The notes under the pieces: model-generated
The model's database searches: none
The model's input: only the letters and a program-made list of their open reading frames with translations
What the model was told of the DNA's origin: nothing
Position numbers and translations under genes: made by a program
In this document: piece by piece, positions 1 through 4,485 of the stretch
How the letters are laid out: each line of letters opens with the position of its first letter
How positions within the stretch are numbered: position 1 is the first letter of the stretch
Assembly: GCA_050292445.1 (NCBI GenBank)
Contig: JBNKLQ010000377.1
Span: 1 to 5,000 of the forward strand
DNA: 5,000 bases
DNA from: Leptofilum sp050292445
GTDB taxonomy: Bacteria; Chloroflexota; Anaerolineae; Promineifilales; Promineifilaceae
Reading direction: 5' to 3'

Positions 1-126
1 GCCGCGTAGCGCGGCCAGATTTTTGGCGCACTGTTCCCAATCGGCACGCTCTACAAAGCCATCTTTGTTGAGATCGCGGAAATAGAAGTGTCGGGCTAAT
101 TTTTTCTGCAAGATGTCTGATAGCAT
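1..126 (-). CDS. EF-hand calcium-binding protein, N-terminal fragment
   Basis: Reading the minus strand from ATG at 126-124 gives 42 codons without a stop; the gene continues past the left edge. Residues 18-29 (DLNKDGFVERAD) form a canonical 12-residue EF-hand loop: Asp1, Asn3, Asp5, Gly6, a hydrophobic residue at 8 and an acidic residue at 12 (Asp rather than the commoner Glu). The flanking segments (KKLARHFYF before, WEQCAKNLAAL after) fit the E and F helices. No signal peptide is visible, so a cytoplasmic calcium sensor or buffer is likely. Bacterial calsymin-like proteins begin in this way and usually carry two to four hands, so more hands would be expected beyond the edge (inference). 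A GAGG Shine-Dalgarno lies at 133-136 with a 6-base gap to the ATG, which supports the start. The gene is transcribed divergently from the kinase gene. Target and physiological role cannot be told from this fragment. Confidence 0.8.
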   Translation of the reverse strand, partial: MLSDILQKKLARHFYFRDLNKDGFVERADWEQCAKNLAALRG

Positions 127-231
127 AGTGTGCCTCGCCTAGTCGGTTAATAAATTTTCCCGGAAACCCCCTTATTTTACACCTCTAGAGCAGTTTCTGG
201 GAAAATCGGGAACTATTGGTTTAGGAAAGAA

Positions 232-326
232 ACGGCCGTTTCCTCCCGCCCCAAATCCCACCAAACAACGGTGTGTTGTGGCGTAACGGCCGTTTCGCTC
301 TCTATTTTGCTGTAAGAAACGGCCGT
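232..326. repeat. Cluster of three ACGGCCGT octamers
   Basis: Exact copies of the palindrome ACGGCCGT lie at 232-239, 286-293 and 319-326, centre spacings 54 and 33 bases. Copies at 232 and 286 continue as AAACGGCCGTTT or nearly so. They lie upstream of the EF-hand gene. Unlike the copies upstream of the plus-strand genes, none has a TACAAT box 8 bases away on either strand, so they could be repeat copies without promoter function, or operators with a different geometry. Confidence 0.75.
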
Positions 327-390
327 GTTGAAGGGGACTTTCGTACGGGGAAGTGCACGGTTTTCAATAGGCCGATTCCTAAATGAAATA

Positions 391-459
391 GGACGCTGAT
401 GAACGCAGATAAACACTGATCTTTATAGGAATCTGCGTCATCAGCGTTCATCTGCGTCC
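391..459. repeat. Head-to-head degenerate decamer repeat, potential long hairpin
   Basis: Three imperfect decamers of the type ACGCWGATRA run on the plus strand at 393-422 (ACGCTGATGA, ACGCAGATAA, ACACTGATCT). Three more run on the minus strand at about 431-459. The arms 391-410 and 440-459 are inverted repeats with 2 mismatches in 20, and 431-448 can pair with the left arm in an alternative register with a one-base gap. The result is a long imperfect hairpin with a loop of about 29 bases. Similar 'GACGCAGATGAACGC' intergenic repeats occur in many environmental bacterial genomes as far as I recall, so this is probably a short dispersed repeat and not a gene-specific element. No T-run follows, so it is not a classical terminator. 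Confidence 0.7.
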
Positions 460-503
460 CAATGGTTAGACGTCTGAAAAGCCCTGCGAGGAACTGCCTC
501 TAA

Positions 504-533
504 TTGGGGAGACGGCCGTTTCTCATTTACAAT
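504..533 (+). promoter_or_regulatory. Promoter of the kinase gene with octamer in the spacer
   Basis: A -10 box TACAAT is at 528-533. The octamer ACGGCCGT is at 512-519, exactly 8 bases upstream of it. A weak -35 (TTGGGG, 504-509) sits 18 bases from the -10. Predicted transcription start is about 540, giving a leader of roughly 33 bases before the ATG at 573. The same octamer-8-TACAAT geometry recurs upstream of the next three plus-strand genes. Confidence 0.65.
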
Positions 534-563
534 AGCCCGGTTTGTCAGTGGACAGCAACAGAT

Positions 564-569
564 AGGAGA
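564..569 (+). promoter_or_regulatory. Ribosome binding site that fixes the kinase start
   Basis: AGGAGA lies 3 bases before the ATG at 573, or 4-5 from the GGAG core. The reading frame stays open upstream to a TTG at 504, but that codon lies within the promoter -35 region, so the ATG after this site is the real start. Confidence 0.75.
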
Positions 570-572
570 AAA

Positions 573-1370
573 ATGGACAAAAATCTGGGTGCCCCGATTG
601 CGTACGGCCGTACCGCCGAAATCTACGCCTGGGATGAGGGGCAGGTGCTCAAACTGTACCACGATTGGTTTCCCCGTAAGAGCATCCAGTACGAAGCTCG
701 CATGGCTGAGGCGGTGCACAGCAGCAGCCTGCCGGTGCCAGCCGTGGGCGAGATTGTGGTGGTGAACGGCCGTACCGGTCTCATCTACGAGCGGGTGACG
801 GGGCAAAATATGCTTGAGGTGATGCCGCAAAAGCCGTGGACGATTTGGCGATACGGCCGTCGCCTGGCCGAACTGCACGTCGAAATGCATAGTCAAACCA
901 TTGCGCTGGAGATTCCTCCCCAGCGGCAGCGACTGGTGGAAAAAATCGAGGCGGCCAAATCGTTGCCAGACGATCTGCGGAGACGGATTTTAGCTGACTT
1001 GGCCACCATGCCCGATGGCGACCAGATTTGCCACGGCGATTTTCATCCGGGCAACGTCCTGGCCACGCCGCAGGGGGAAGTTGTCATTGATTGGATCGAC
1101 GCCACGCGCGGCAACCCGCTGGCAGATTTGGCGCGTTCGTCCATCATTGCGCTGGGAGCCGCAGCCAGCAGCCAGACGAGCGGCGTAGAGAAGCTGTTTG
1201 TGCGGCTGTTTTACACAATTTACCTGCATCGTTATTTTGCCCTGCGTCCTGGTGGCCGTGAGGAATACGGCCGTTGGCTGCCCATTGTCGCGGCGGCCCG
1301 GCTCAGTGAAAACATTCCTGAGCTGGAGCCGTGGCTGTTGGCCCAGGCGGAGAAGGGTTTGCTGAAGTGA
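573..1370 (+). CDS. Aminoglycoside phosphotransferase (APH)-family kinase
   Basis: The 265-residue product has a protein-kinase-like APH fold. Visible marks: an N-lobe with a likely ATP-binding Lys27 (VLKLY) and a partner Glu41; a hinge near IYERVTGQNML (71-81); the Brenner motif HGDFHPGNVL at 154-163 with catalytic Asp156 and Asn161; and a metal-binding IDW at 172-174 with Asp173, followed by the usual acidic-Asn-Pro-Leu-Asp-Leu-Ala helix start (RGNPLADLAR). All key residues are present, so it should be an active ATP-dependent small-molecule kinase in the cytoplasm. The family includes aminoglycoside, choline, homoserine and fructosamine kinases; the substrate cannot be told from sequence alone, and resistance should not be assumed. 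The length is typical. The gene carries four ACGGCCGT octamers (604, 766, 853, 1267), each read as Tyr/Asn-Gly-Arg. It has its own promoter and terminator, so it is probably monocistronic. Confidence 0.88.
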   Translation: MDKNLGAPIAYGRTAEIYAWDEGQVLKLYHDWFPRKSIQYEARMAEAVHSSSLPVPAVGEIVVVNGRTGLIYERVTGQNMLEVMPQKPWTIWRYGRRLAELHVEMHSQTIALEIPPQRQRLVEKIEAAKSLPDDLRRRILADLATMPDGDQICHGDFHPGNVLATPQGEVVIDWIDATRGNPLADLARSSIIALGAAASSQTSGVEKLFVRLFYTIYLHRYFALRPGGREEYGRWLPIVAAARLSENIPELEPWLLAQAEKGLLK

Positions 1371-1378
1371 TAGGAGCC

Positions 1379-1436
1379 AACCTCCCGCAGGTTTTAGGGA
1401 TGAGGATGCTCCTTTGTGAAACCTGCGGGAGGTTTT
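1379..1436 (+). terminator. Hairpin terminator after the kinase gene
   Basis: A perfect 16-bp inverted repeat: AACCTCCCGCAGGTTT at 1379-1394 pairs with 1419-1434, and the stem ends in TTTT at 1433-1436. The 24-base loop holds a small inner stem (AGGA 1403-1406 with TCCT 1410-1413). It begins 9 bases after the stop codon. The T-run is short, so termination may be partial. The stem shares 13 bases with the terminator at 2487. Confidence 0.75.
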
Positions 1437-1442
1437 GTGGCG

Positions 1443-1471
1443 TTGAGAGACGGCCGTTTCCCGAGTACAAT
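1443..1471 (+). promoter_or_regulatory. Promoter of the hydrolase gene with octamer in the spacer
   Basis: -35 TTGAGA (1443-1448, 5 of 6 to consensus) and -10 TACAAT (1466-1471) are separated by the ideal 17 bases. The octamer ACGGCCGT occupies 1450-1457 in the spacer, again 8 bases from the -10. A protein on the octamer would cover the RNA polymerase binding face. The leader to the ATG at 1562 is about 85 bases with no obvious structure. Confidence 0.75.
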
Positions 1472-1550
1472 CAGCCCGCTCACCCAGATTGCCATTCAAA
1501 ACAGGTATCTACAACTTATCCGCCCAACGCAAGGGTAGGTTGCCACAAAA

Positions 1551-1555
1551 AAGGA
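1551..1555 (+). promoter_or_regulatory. Ribosome binding site that fixes the hydrolase start
   Basis: AAGGA lies 6 bases before the ATG at 1562. The frame is open upstream to 1331, overlapping the kinase gene, terminator and promoter, so this site and the start of protein-family similarity at residue 8-20 set the true start. Confidence 0.75.
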
Positions 1556-1561
1556 CAAAAA

Positions 1562-2452
1562 ATGCACGAAAGCCGTACCGATCAAACAATACAATTGCCG
1601 GATGGTCGCACATTGGGTTACGCTGAATATGGCGCGATGAATGGCTTCCCCATCGTTTATTTTACAGGCGGCAATAGCTCGCGCCTTGAGGGGCAGTGGT
1701 TTGCTGAAGCGGCAATCAAACATCACGTTCGGCTCATTGTGCCAGATCGCCCTGGATTTGGGTTATCCACTTTTGCGCCCCGGCGGGCACTGCTTGATTG
1801 GCCTGATGATGTGATGGAGCTGGCCAACAAGTTATCAGTAGATACCTTTTCGCTTTTTGGACTATCCGGCGGGGGGCCGCATGTATTAGCCTCGGCCTAC
1901 AAGATACCGGCACGCTTGCATAAAACGGCCGTTGTGAGCGGCACGGCACCAGCGCATATGCCGAATCAGTACGCAGGCATGTGGCCTCCCGTGCGGCTGA
2001 TATTTTCCTCAGCCAAGCATCTTCCAGCCGTGAACCGATTTTTGCTCAGGCAAATGGCCGGATTTTATAGCAACAAAGAACAGATGTTGAAGCGTATGAA
2101 ACAGGCCATGCCCAAACCGGATGTTGCGTTGATTGAGAAGCGACCGGAAATTATCGAAATATTTTCAGAGGCAGCCAAGGAAGCCCACCGGCAGGGTGTT
2201 CAAGGGGATGCTTGGGAGTGGCAACTGTACGTGCGTTCCTGGGGATTTTCGCTTAAAGATATAACAATGCCACTCAAGCTGTGGTATGGCTTGTATGACC
2301 AGCAGGTGCCCATCGGCATGGGGCGGTATCTGGCCAATGAGCTGCCCAACGCCGACCTGATAGAAGTGGAAGATGGTGGGCATTTTTCTACCATCAACAA
2401 TCACATAGACGACATATTTAGCTATTTGTGTAAGCACTCTGACGGTGCCTAG
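1562..2452 (+). CDS. Alpha/beta-fold hydrolase
   Basis: The 296-residue product is a complete alpha/beta hydrolase of usual length. Marks in order: an N-terminal strand pair (IQLPDGRTLGYAEYG, 10-24); the oxyanion-hole strand VYFTGGNSSRLEG (32-44), where the customary His-Gly is Thr-Gly; DRPGFGLS (62-69); the nucleophile elbow GLSGGG (100-105) with Ser102; a helical cap at about 130-230; the strand WYGLYDQQVP (241-250) with likely acid Asp246; and GGHFS (272-276) with catalytic His274. No signal peptide or membrane segment, so it is cytoplasmic. Substrate is unknown; esterase, lipase-like or haloperoxidase-like activity are all possible. One octamer lies inside at 1925, read as Thr-Ala-Val. 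The gene lies between its own promoter and a strong terminator, so it is a one-gene unit. Confidence 0.9.
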   Translation: MHESRTDQTIQLPDGRTLGYAEYGAMNGFPIVYFTGGNSSRLEGQWFAEAAIKHHVRLIVPDRPGFGLSTFAPRRALLDWPDDVMELANKLSVDTFSLFGLSGGGPHVLASAYKIPARLHKTAVVSGTAPAHMPNQYAGMWPPVRLIFSSAKHLPAVNRFLLRQMAGFYSNKEQMLKRMKQAMPKPDVALIEKRPEIIEIFSEAAKEAHRQGVQGDAWEWQLYVRSWGFSLKDITMPLKLWYGLYDQQVPIGMGRYLANELPNADLIEVEDGGHFSTINNHIDDIFSYLCKHSDGA

Positions 2453-2486
2453 CGTCTGCCCCAAACGATAAGGATGATGACGGACG

Positions 2487-2548
2487 AACCTCCCGCAGGC
2501 TGCGCACAAGAAGTTGGACTTATGTGGGAGCCTACGGGAGGTTTTTTT
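2487..2548 (+). terminator. Strong hairpin terminator after the hydrolase gene
   Basis: AACCTCCCGCAGGCT (2487-2501) pairs with 2529-2543 with a single C-A mismatch, followed by seven T (2542-2548). The loop extends the stem: CACA (2505-2508) with TGTG (2523-2526), and AAGT (2511-2514) with ACTT (2518-2521) around a TGG loop. This is a good rho-independent terminator, 34 bases after the stop. The first 13 stem bases equal those of the terminator at 1379. Confidence 0.85.
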
Positions 2549-2551
2549 GCG

Positions 2552-2580
2552 TTGAGTGACGGCCGTTTTTCGTTTACAAT
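2552..2580 (+). promoter_or_regulatory. Promoter of the membrane-protein gene with octamer in the spacer
   Basis: -35 TTGAGT (2552-2557) and -10 TACAAT (2575-2580) have a 17-base spacer. ACGGCCGT is at 2559-2566, 8 bases from the -10. The stretch 2559-2581 is identical over 23 bases to 3265-3287 upstream of the HNH gene. It starts 3 bases after the T-run of the preceding terminator. Confidence 0.75.
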
Positions 2581-2653
2581 GTTCCCATTCCGTCAGTTTG
2601 CGTGCCAGCTCAGTCACCTGGCACATCATCGCACAAGGCAAAGGTAAACAGCC

Positions 2654-3253
2654 ATGTCTACAACCTCCAGCAAAAAGAAAAATAGCCTATTTTCCAAAAT
2701 TGAAAGCCGCGCCGACGCGCTAAAAGTAATCAAGGAAAGCGCGATTGCCTTTATCGCGATTGGCCTGCTTCAGGTAGCCGCTGCCATCTTCTTATTTCCC
2801 GAATTGTTCTTTGATGCCGTTGTGAATATTGTTTTGGGGCTGGTGCTCATGTTTTTGAAGAGCCGCATTGCGGCCGTTTTATTGTTGCTGTGGTCTGGGG
2901 CGGCGGTGGTGATAACCGTTCTGAATATGTTCGGCATTACGGCCAGCGGTGGCACCAATGTTATTATGTCGTTGATCATCTTCTGGGCGGCGGTTAAAGC
3001 AGTGGAGGCAACGTTTAAGCTGTACGGCCGTTTTGCCCACAAGTCTGGTGGATTCGGCCAGGAAGAATACGTAATCCCCGAAGAATTAACTCGCCCCAGA
3101 CCTCCCGGATTTAGCCTGGACGAATTGATGCAATCCGAAGAACGTAACCACGCCAAACCCCGCTTCTCCACGCTGGAATGGGTGCTGATTGGTTTGGCAG
3201 GTATGCTAGTGCTGGTCTTGTTAGTTGTTGTGTTGGTGGTGGTTTTGGGGTAG
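2654..3253 (+). CDS. Multi-span membrane protein of unknown function
   Basis: I do not recognise a family. The 199-residue product starts with a basic, Ser/Lys-rich head (1-27). Hydrophobic segments follow at about 29-48, 52-68, 72-95 and 101-119, consistent with a four-helix bundle in the inner membrane. A soluble stretch (122-170, including KSGGFGQEEYVIPEEL and RPRPPGFSLDEL) comes next, and a last very hydrophobic helix at 174-198, almost entirely Leu/Val/Gly, reaches the C-terminus. There are no catalytic motifs or cysteine pairs. The first four segments resemble small DUF308/HdeD-like or other 4-TM proteins only in general layout. The start is supported by AAAGG at 2640-2644, 9 bases before the ATG. 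One octamer (3024) is read Tyr-Gly-Arg and a near-copy is at 2870. The promoter for the next gene begins within 12 bases of the stop with no terminator between, so read-through into the HNH gene is possible. Confidence 0.8.
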   Translation: MSTTSSKKKNSLFSKIESRADALKVIKESAIAFIAIGLLQVAAAIFLFPELFFDAVVNIVLGLVLMFLKSRIAAVLLLLWSGAAVVITVLNMFGITASGGTNVIMSLIIFWAAVKAVEATFKLYGRFAHKSGGFGQEEYVIPEELTRPRPPGFSLDELMQSEERNHAKPRFSTLEWVLIGLAGMLVLVLLVVVLVVVLG

Positions 3254-3264
3254 CGGTGGCGGGA

Positions 3265-3286
3265 ACGGCCGTTTTTCGTTTACAAT
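3265..3286 (+). promoter_or_regulatory. Octamer promoter in the leader of the HNH gene
   Basis: ACGGCCGT (3265-3272) lies 8 bases upstream of TACAAT (3281-3286). The expected -35 position (3258-3263, GGCGGG) is poor, just after the stop of the membrane-protein gene. The distance to the ATG at 3452 is 165 bases, much longer than for the other three elements. This fits a promoter that originally served another downstream gene. Confidence 0.5.
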
Positions 3287-3317
3287 GATTCCAGTCAGCC
3301 AGTTTTTGAAGTGTTGG

Positions 3318-3345
3318 TTGGGAAACGGCCGTTGCGTCAAACAAT
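3318..3345 (+). promoter_or_regulatory. Degenerate second octamer promoter
   Basis: A further octamer (3325-3332) is followed 7 bases later by AACAAT (3340-3345), and TTGGGA (3318-3323) lies 16 bases before that. It matches the layout of the other elements with weaker boxes and one base less in the octamer/-10 distance. It could be a tandem promoter or a decayed copy. Confidence 0.35.
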
Positions 3346-3451
3346 TAGAAGAGTGGAATTGGGCATAGTAGGCCAAGACAAAACTGTCATTGGGTGAAGC
3401 AAGTTCTGGACAAACCATAATCTTTATTATGTAAGTTTCGGGAGAAAACCG

Positions 3452-4426
3452 ATGCTTTGGTTAGAAATGTCGCGAGAAGAAGATCATGGAGGAGGAAATT
3501 GGAGTTTCGGTAAATGCGTTTGGAGTCCTACGCACAAAACTAATGGCACTCGTTGGGGGTTTTGGGAAACCGTTAAAAAGATTAAGGAGGGAGATATTGT
3601 AATTCATCTTCGAGGAAGAGAAAATGCTGCTTTTGTTGGATATTCGATTGCTTCTTCTGATGGGTATGAAACAATTTCCAAACCACCAGAACCCGGGATC
3701 TGGGCTTACGCCTCATCTTTTTACCGTGCAGATTTAGAACAATTTACCCCTTTCCCTTCTCCAATACATTTGAAAACCTTGTTCGCCTCCAAAAACGACT
3801 ACTTGCGTGACTATTTTCTCAATAATAAGAAACGACCAACTCAGCAACGGGAAAGGCTTTTCTATGTAATACAGTCAGGACGGTTGCAATGTCTTAATGG
3901 TGCATATTTGTCGGAGATAAGCATTGAGCTTTTCAACAACCTATTTAAGACTTCGGAAGGTTATACAGTTCATCAACCATTTTCCGTGCTCCGAGATGTT
4001 GATACTAATGAGGTGCTTCGACATCTGAAATCAAGAGTAGGCCAGAATAAATTTTCAGATAGCATTTGTGAAAATTACAATAATGAATGTTGTTTTCCCA
4101 GTTGTGAAGTAAACGAACGAAGCTTCTTGATTGGGGCACACATAGCAAGATGGTCTGATAATCATGAATTAAGAGGGAATGTTGCAAATGGCTTATGTCT
4201 CTGTTTAATGCACGATAAGGCATTCGAAAAAGGGCTGTTCACCTTGAACCTTGACTTCACAGTTTGGTCGGATGATGAAACGCTAGAAAATTCAGAGTGG
4301 GGTAAGAATCACATTTTTCCCTATATTGGTAGGCAGATTAAATTAGGACAAGTAAAACCATCATATGATGCATTGCTAGAGCATTGGGAACGGGTTTCAC
4401 TTTACCCAATAAAGAAGCAAAATTAA
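3452..4426 (+). CDS. HNH endonuclease with PUA/EVE-like N-terminal domain; probable modification-dependent restriction enzyme
   Basis: The 324-residue product has two parts. Residues about 1-110 (LWLEMSREEDHGGGNWSFG, then VKKIKEGDIVIHLRG at 41-55, FVGYSIAS at 61-68 and a closing FYRADLEQF) have the Trp-rich start, GD turn and Gly-containing strand typical of PUA-superfamily readers such as EVE domains. This assignment is an inference. Residues about 200-265 form an HNH_2-type nuclease: Tyr209, Cys213/Cys214 and Cys218, then AHI with His230, NGLCLC with Asn246 and MHDKAFEKG with His254; the metal-binding residues are all present. EVE-HNH proteins are known to cut DNA with modified cytosine, so a defence role against modified phage DNA is likely. 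GGGAG at 3440-3444, 7 bases before the ATG, supports the start. The gene is clearly AT-rich (37% GC in 3601-3660 against 63% in 1021-1080) and has no octamer, both signs of recent transfer. No partner methylase or helicase is beside it. Confidence 0.8.
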   Translation: MLWLEMSREEDHGGGNWSFGKCVWSPTHKTNGTRWGFWETVKKIKEGDIVIHLRGRENAAFVGYSIASSDGYETISKPPEPGIWAYASSFYRADLEQFTPFPSPIHLKTLFASKNDYLRDYFLNNKKRPTQQRERLFYVIQSGRLQCLNGAYLSEISIELFNNLFKTSEGYTVHQPFSVLRDVDTNEVLRHLKSRVGQNKFSDSICENYNNECCFPSCEVNERSFLIGAHIARWSDNHELRGNVANGLCLCLMHDKAFEKGLFTLNLDFTVWSDDETLENSEWGKNHIFPYIGRQIKLGQVKPSYDALLEHWERVSLYPIKKQN

Positions 4427-4475
4427 ACTCTTATAATCAAGTTCACTGATAACTTGATAAACATCTTGAGTTTTT
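4425..4475 (+). terminator. Possible AT-rich nested hairpin after the HNH gene
   Basis: ATCAAGTT (4436-4443) pairs with AACTTGAT (4451-4458) around a 7-base loop, and an outer pair AAACTC (4425-4430) / GAGTTT (4468-4473) leads into TTTTT (4471-4475). It overlaps the stop codon of the HNH gene. The outer pairing is interrupted and the stem is AT-rich, so it would be a weak terminator and could instead affect translation of the next gene, whose ribosome binding site starts at 4476. Confidence 0.35.
4432..4437 (+). promoter_or_regulatory. Possible -10 box for the HEAT-like gene
   Basis: A perfect TATAAT lies 49 bases before the TTG start, but no recognisable -35 is at 16-19 bases upstream. Given the AT-rich context it may be chance. 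No octamer is associated with it, unlike the promoters of the other genes. Confidence 0.25.
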
Positions 4476-4481
4476 GGAAGG
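4476..4481 (+). promoter_or_regulatory. Ribosome binding site supporting a TTG start
   Basis: GGAAGG lies 4 bases before TTG at 4486-4488. There is no ATG or GTG in frame between the upstream stop (TAA at 4450-4452) and this point. The other in-frame TTG, at 4474, overlaps the site itself. Confidence 0.55.
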
Positions 4482-4485
4482 TACT

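Larger units (their letters stand above)
127..503. other. Gene-free region between divergent genes
   Basis: About 375 bases separate the minus-strand EF-hand gene from the promoter of the kinase gene. I see no convincing gene. Open frames here have no good ribosome binding site, and their recurring Thr-Ala-Val peptides are just translated copies of ACGGCCGT. The region holds three octamers (232-326) and a head-to-head decamer repeat (391-459). The promoter of the EF-hand gene should be here on the minus strand. The only candidates are weak: a CAAAAT-like -10 (304-309, minus) 9 bases from the octamer at 319, and an ACCAAT-like -10 (215-220, minus) 11 bases from the octamer at 232. Confidence 0.6.

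Noticed and set aside
213..416. Minus-strand open frame of 67 codons
   Set aside because: No ribosome site or family features; its repeated Thr-Ala-Val peptides are translations of the three octamers.
391..459. CRISPR-like array
   Set aside because: Repeat units are about 10 bases, degenerate and head-to-head, with no spacers and no cas genes nearby.
468..475. Perfect palindrome AGACGTCT
   Set aside because: Single copy with no positional relation to promoter boxes; likely chance.
504..572. Longer kinase start at TTG 504
   Set aside because: Would place the start codon in the -35 box; ATG 573 has a good AGGAGA and fits the family N-terminus.
441..896. Minus-strand open frame of 151 codons opposite the kinase gene
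   Set aside because: Antisense shadow of a well-supported kinase; includes the promoter and decamer repeat, and Thr-Ala-Val comes from octamers.
573..1370. Calling the kinase an antibiotic-resistance gene
   Set aside because: The APH fold is shared by many metabolic kinases; nothing in the sequence or context points to aminoglycosides.
990..1499. Minus-strand open frame of 169 codons
   Set aside because: Runs across the kinase 3' end, terminator and promoter; no family signature.
1331..1561. Longer hydrolase start at 1331
   Set aside because: The extension overlaps the kinase gene and would translate the terminator and promoter; ATG 1562 has AAGGA at proper distance.
2165..2641. Minus-strand open frame of 158 codons
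   Set aside because: Covers the hydrolase 3' end, terminator and promoter; composition is that of an antisense frame.
3301..4476. AGTTTTTG at 3301-3308 and 4469-4476 as an 8-base target duplication flanking the HNH gene
   Set aside because: T-rich 8-mer that could match by chance, and the interval includes a native-looking octamer at 3325, which does not fit a clean insertion boundary.
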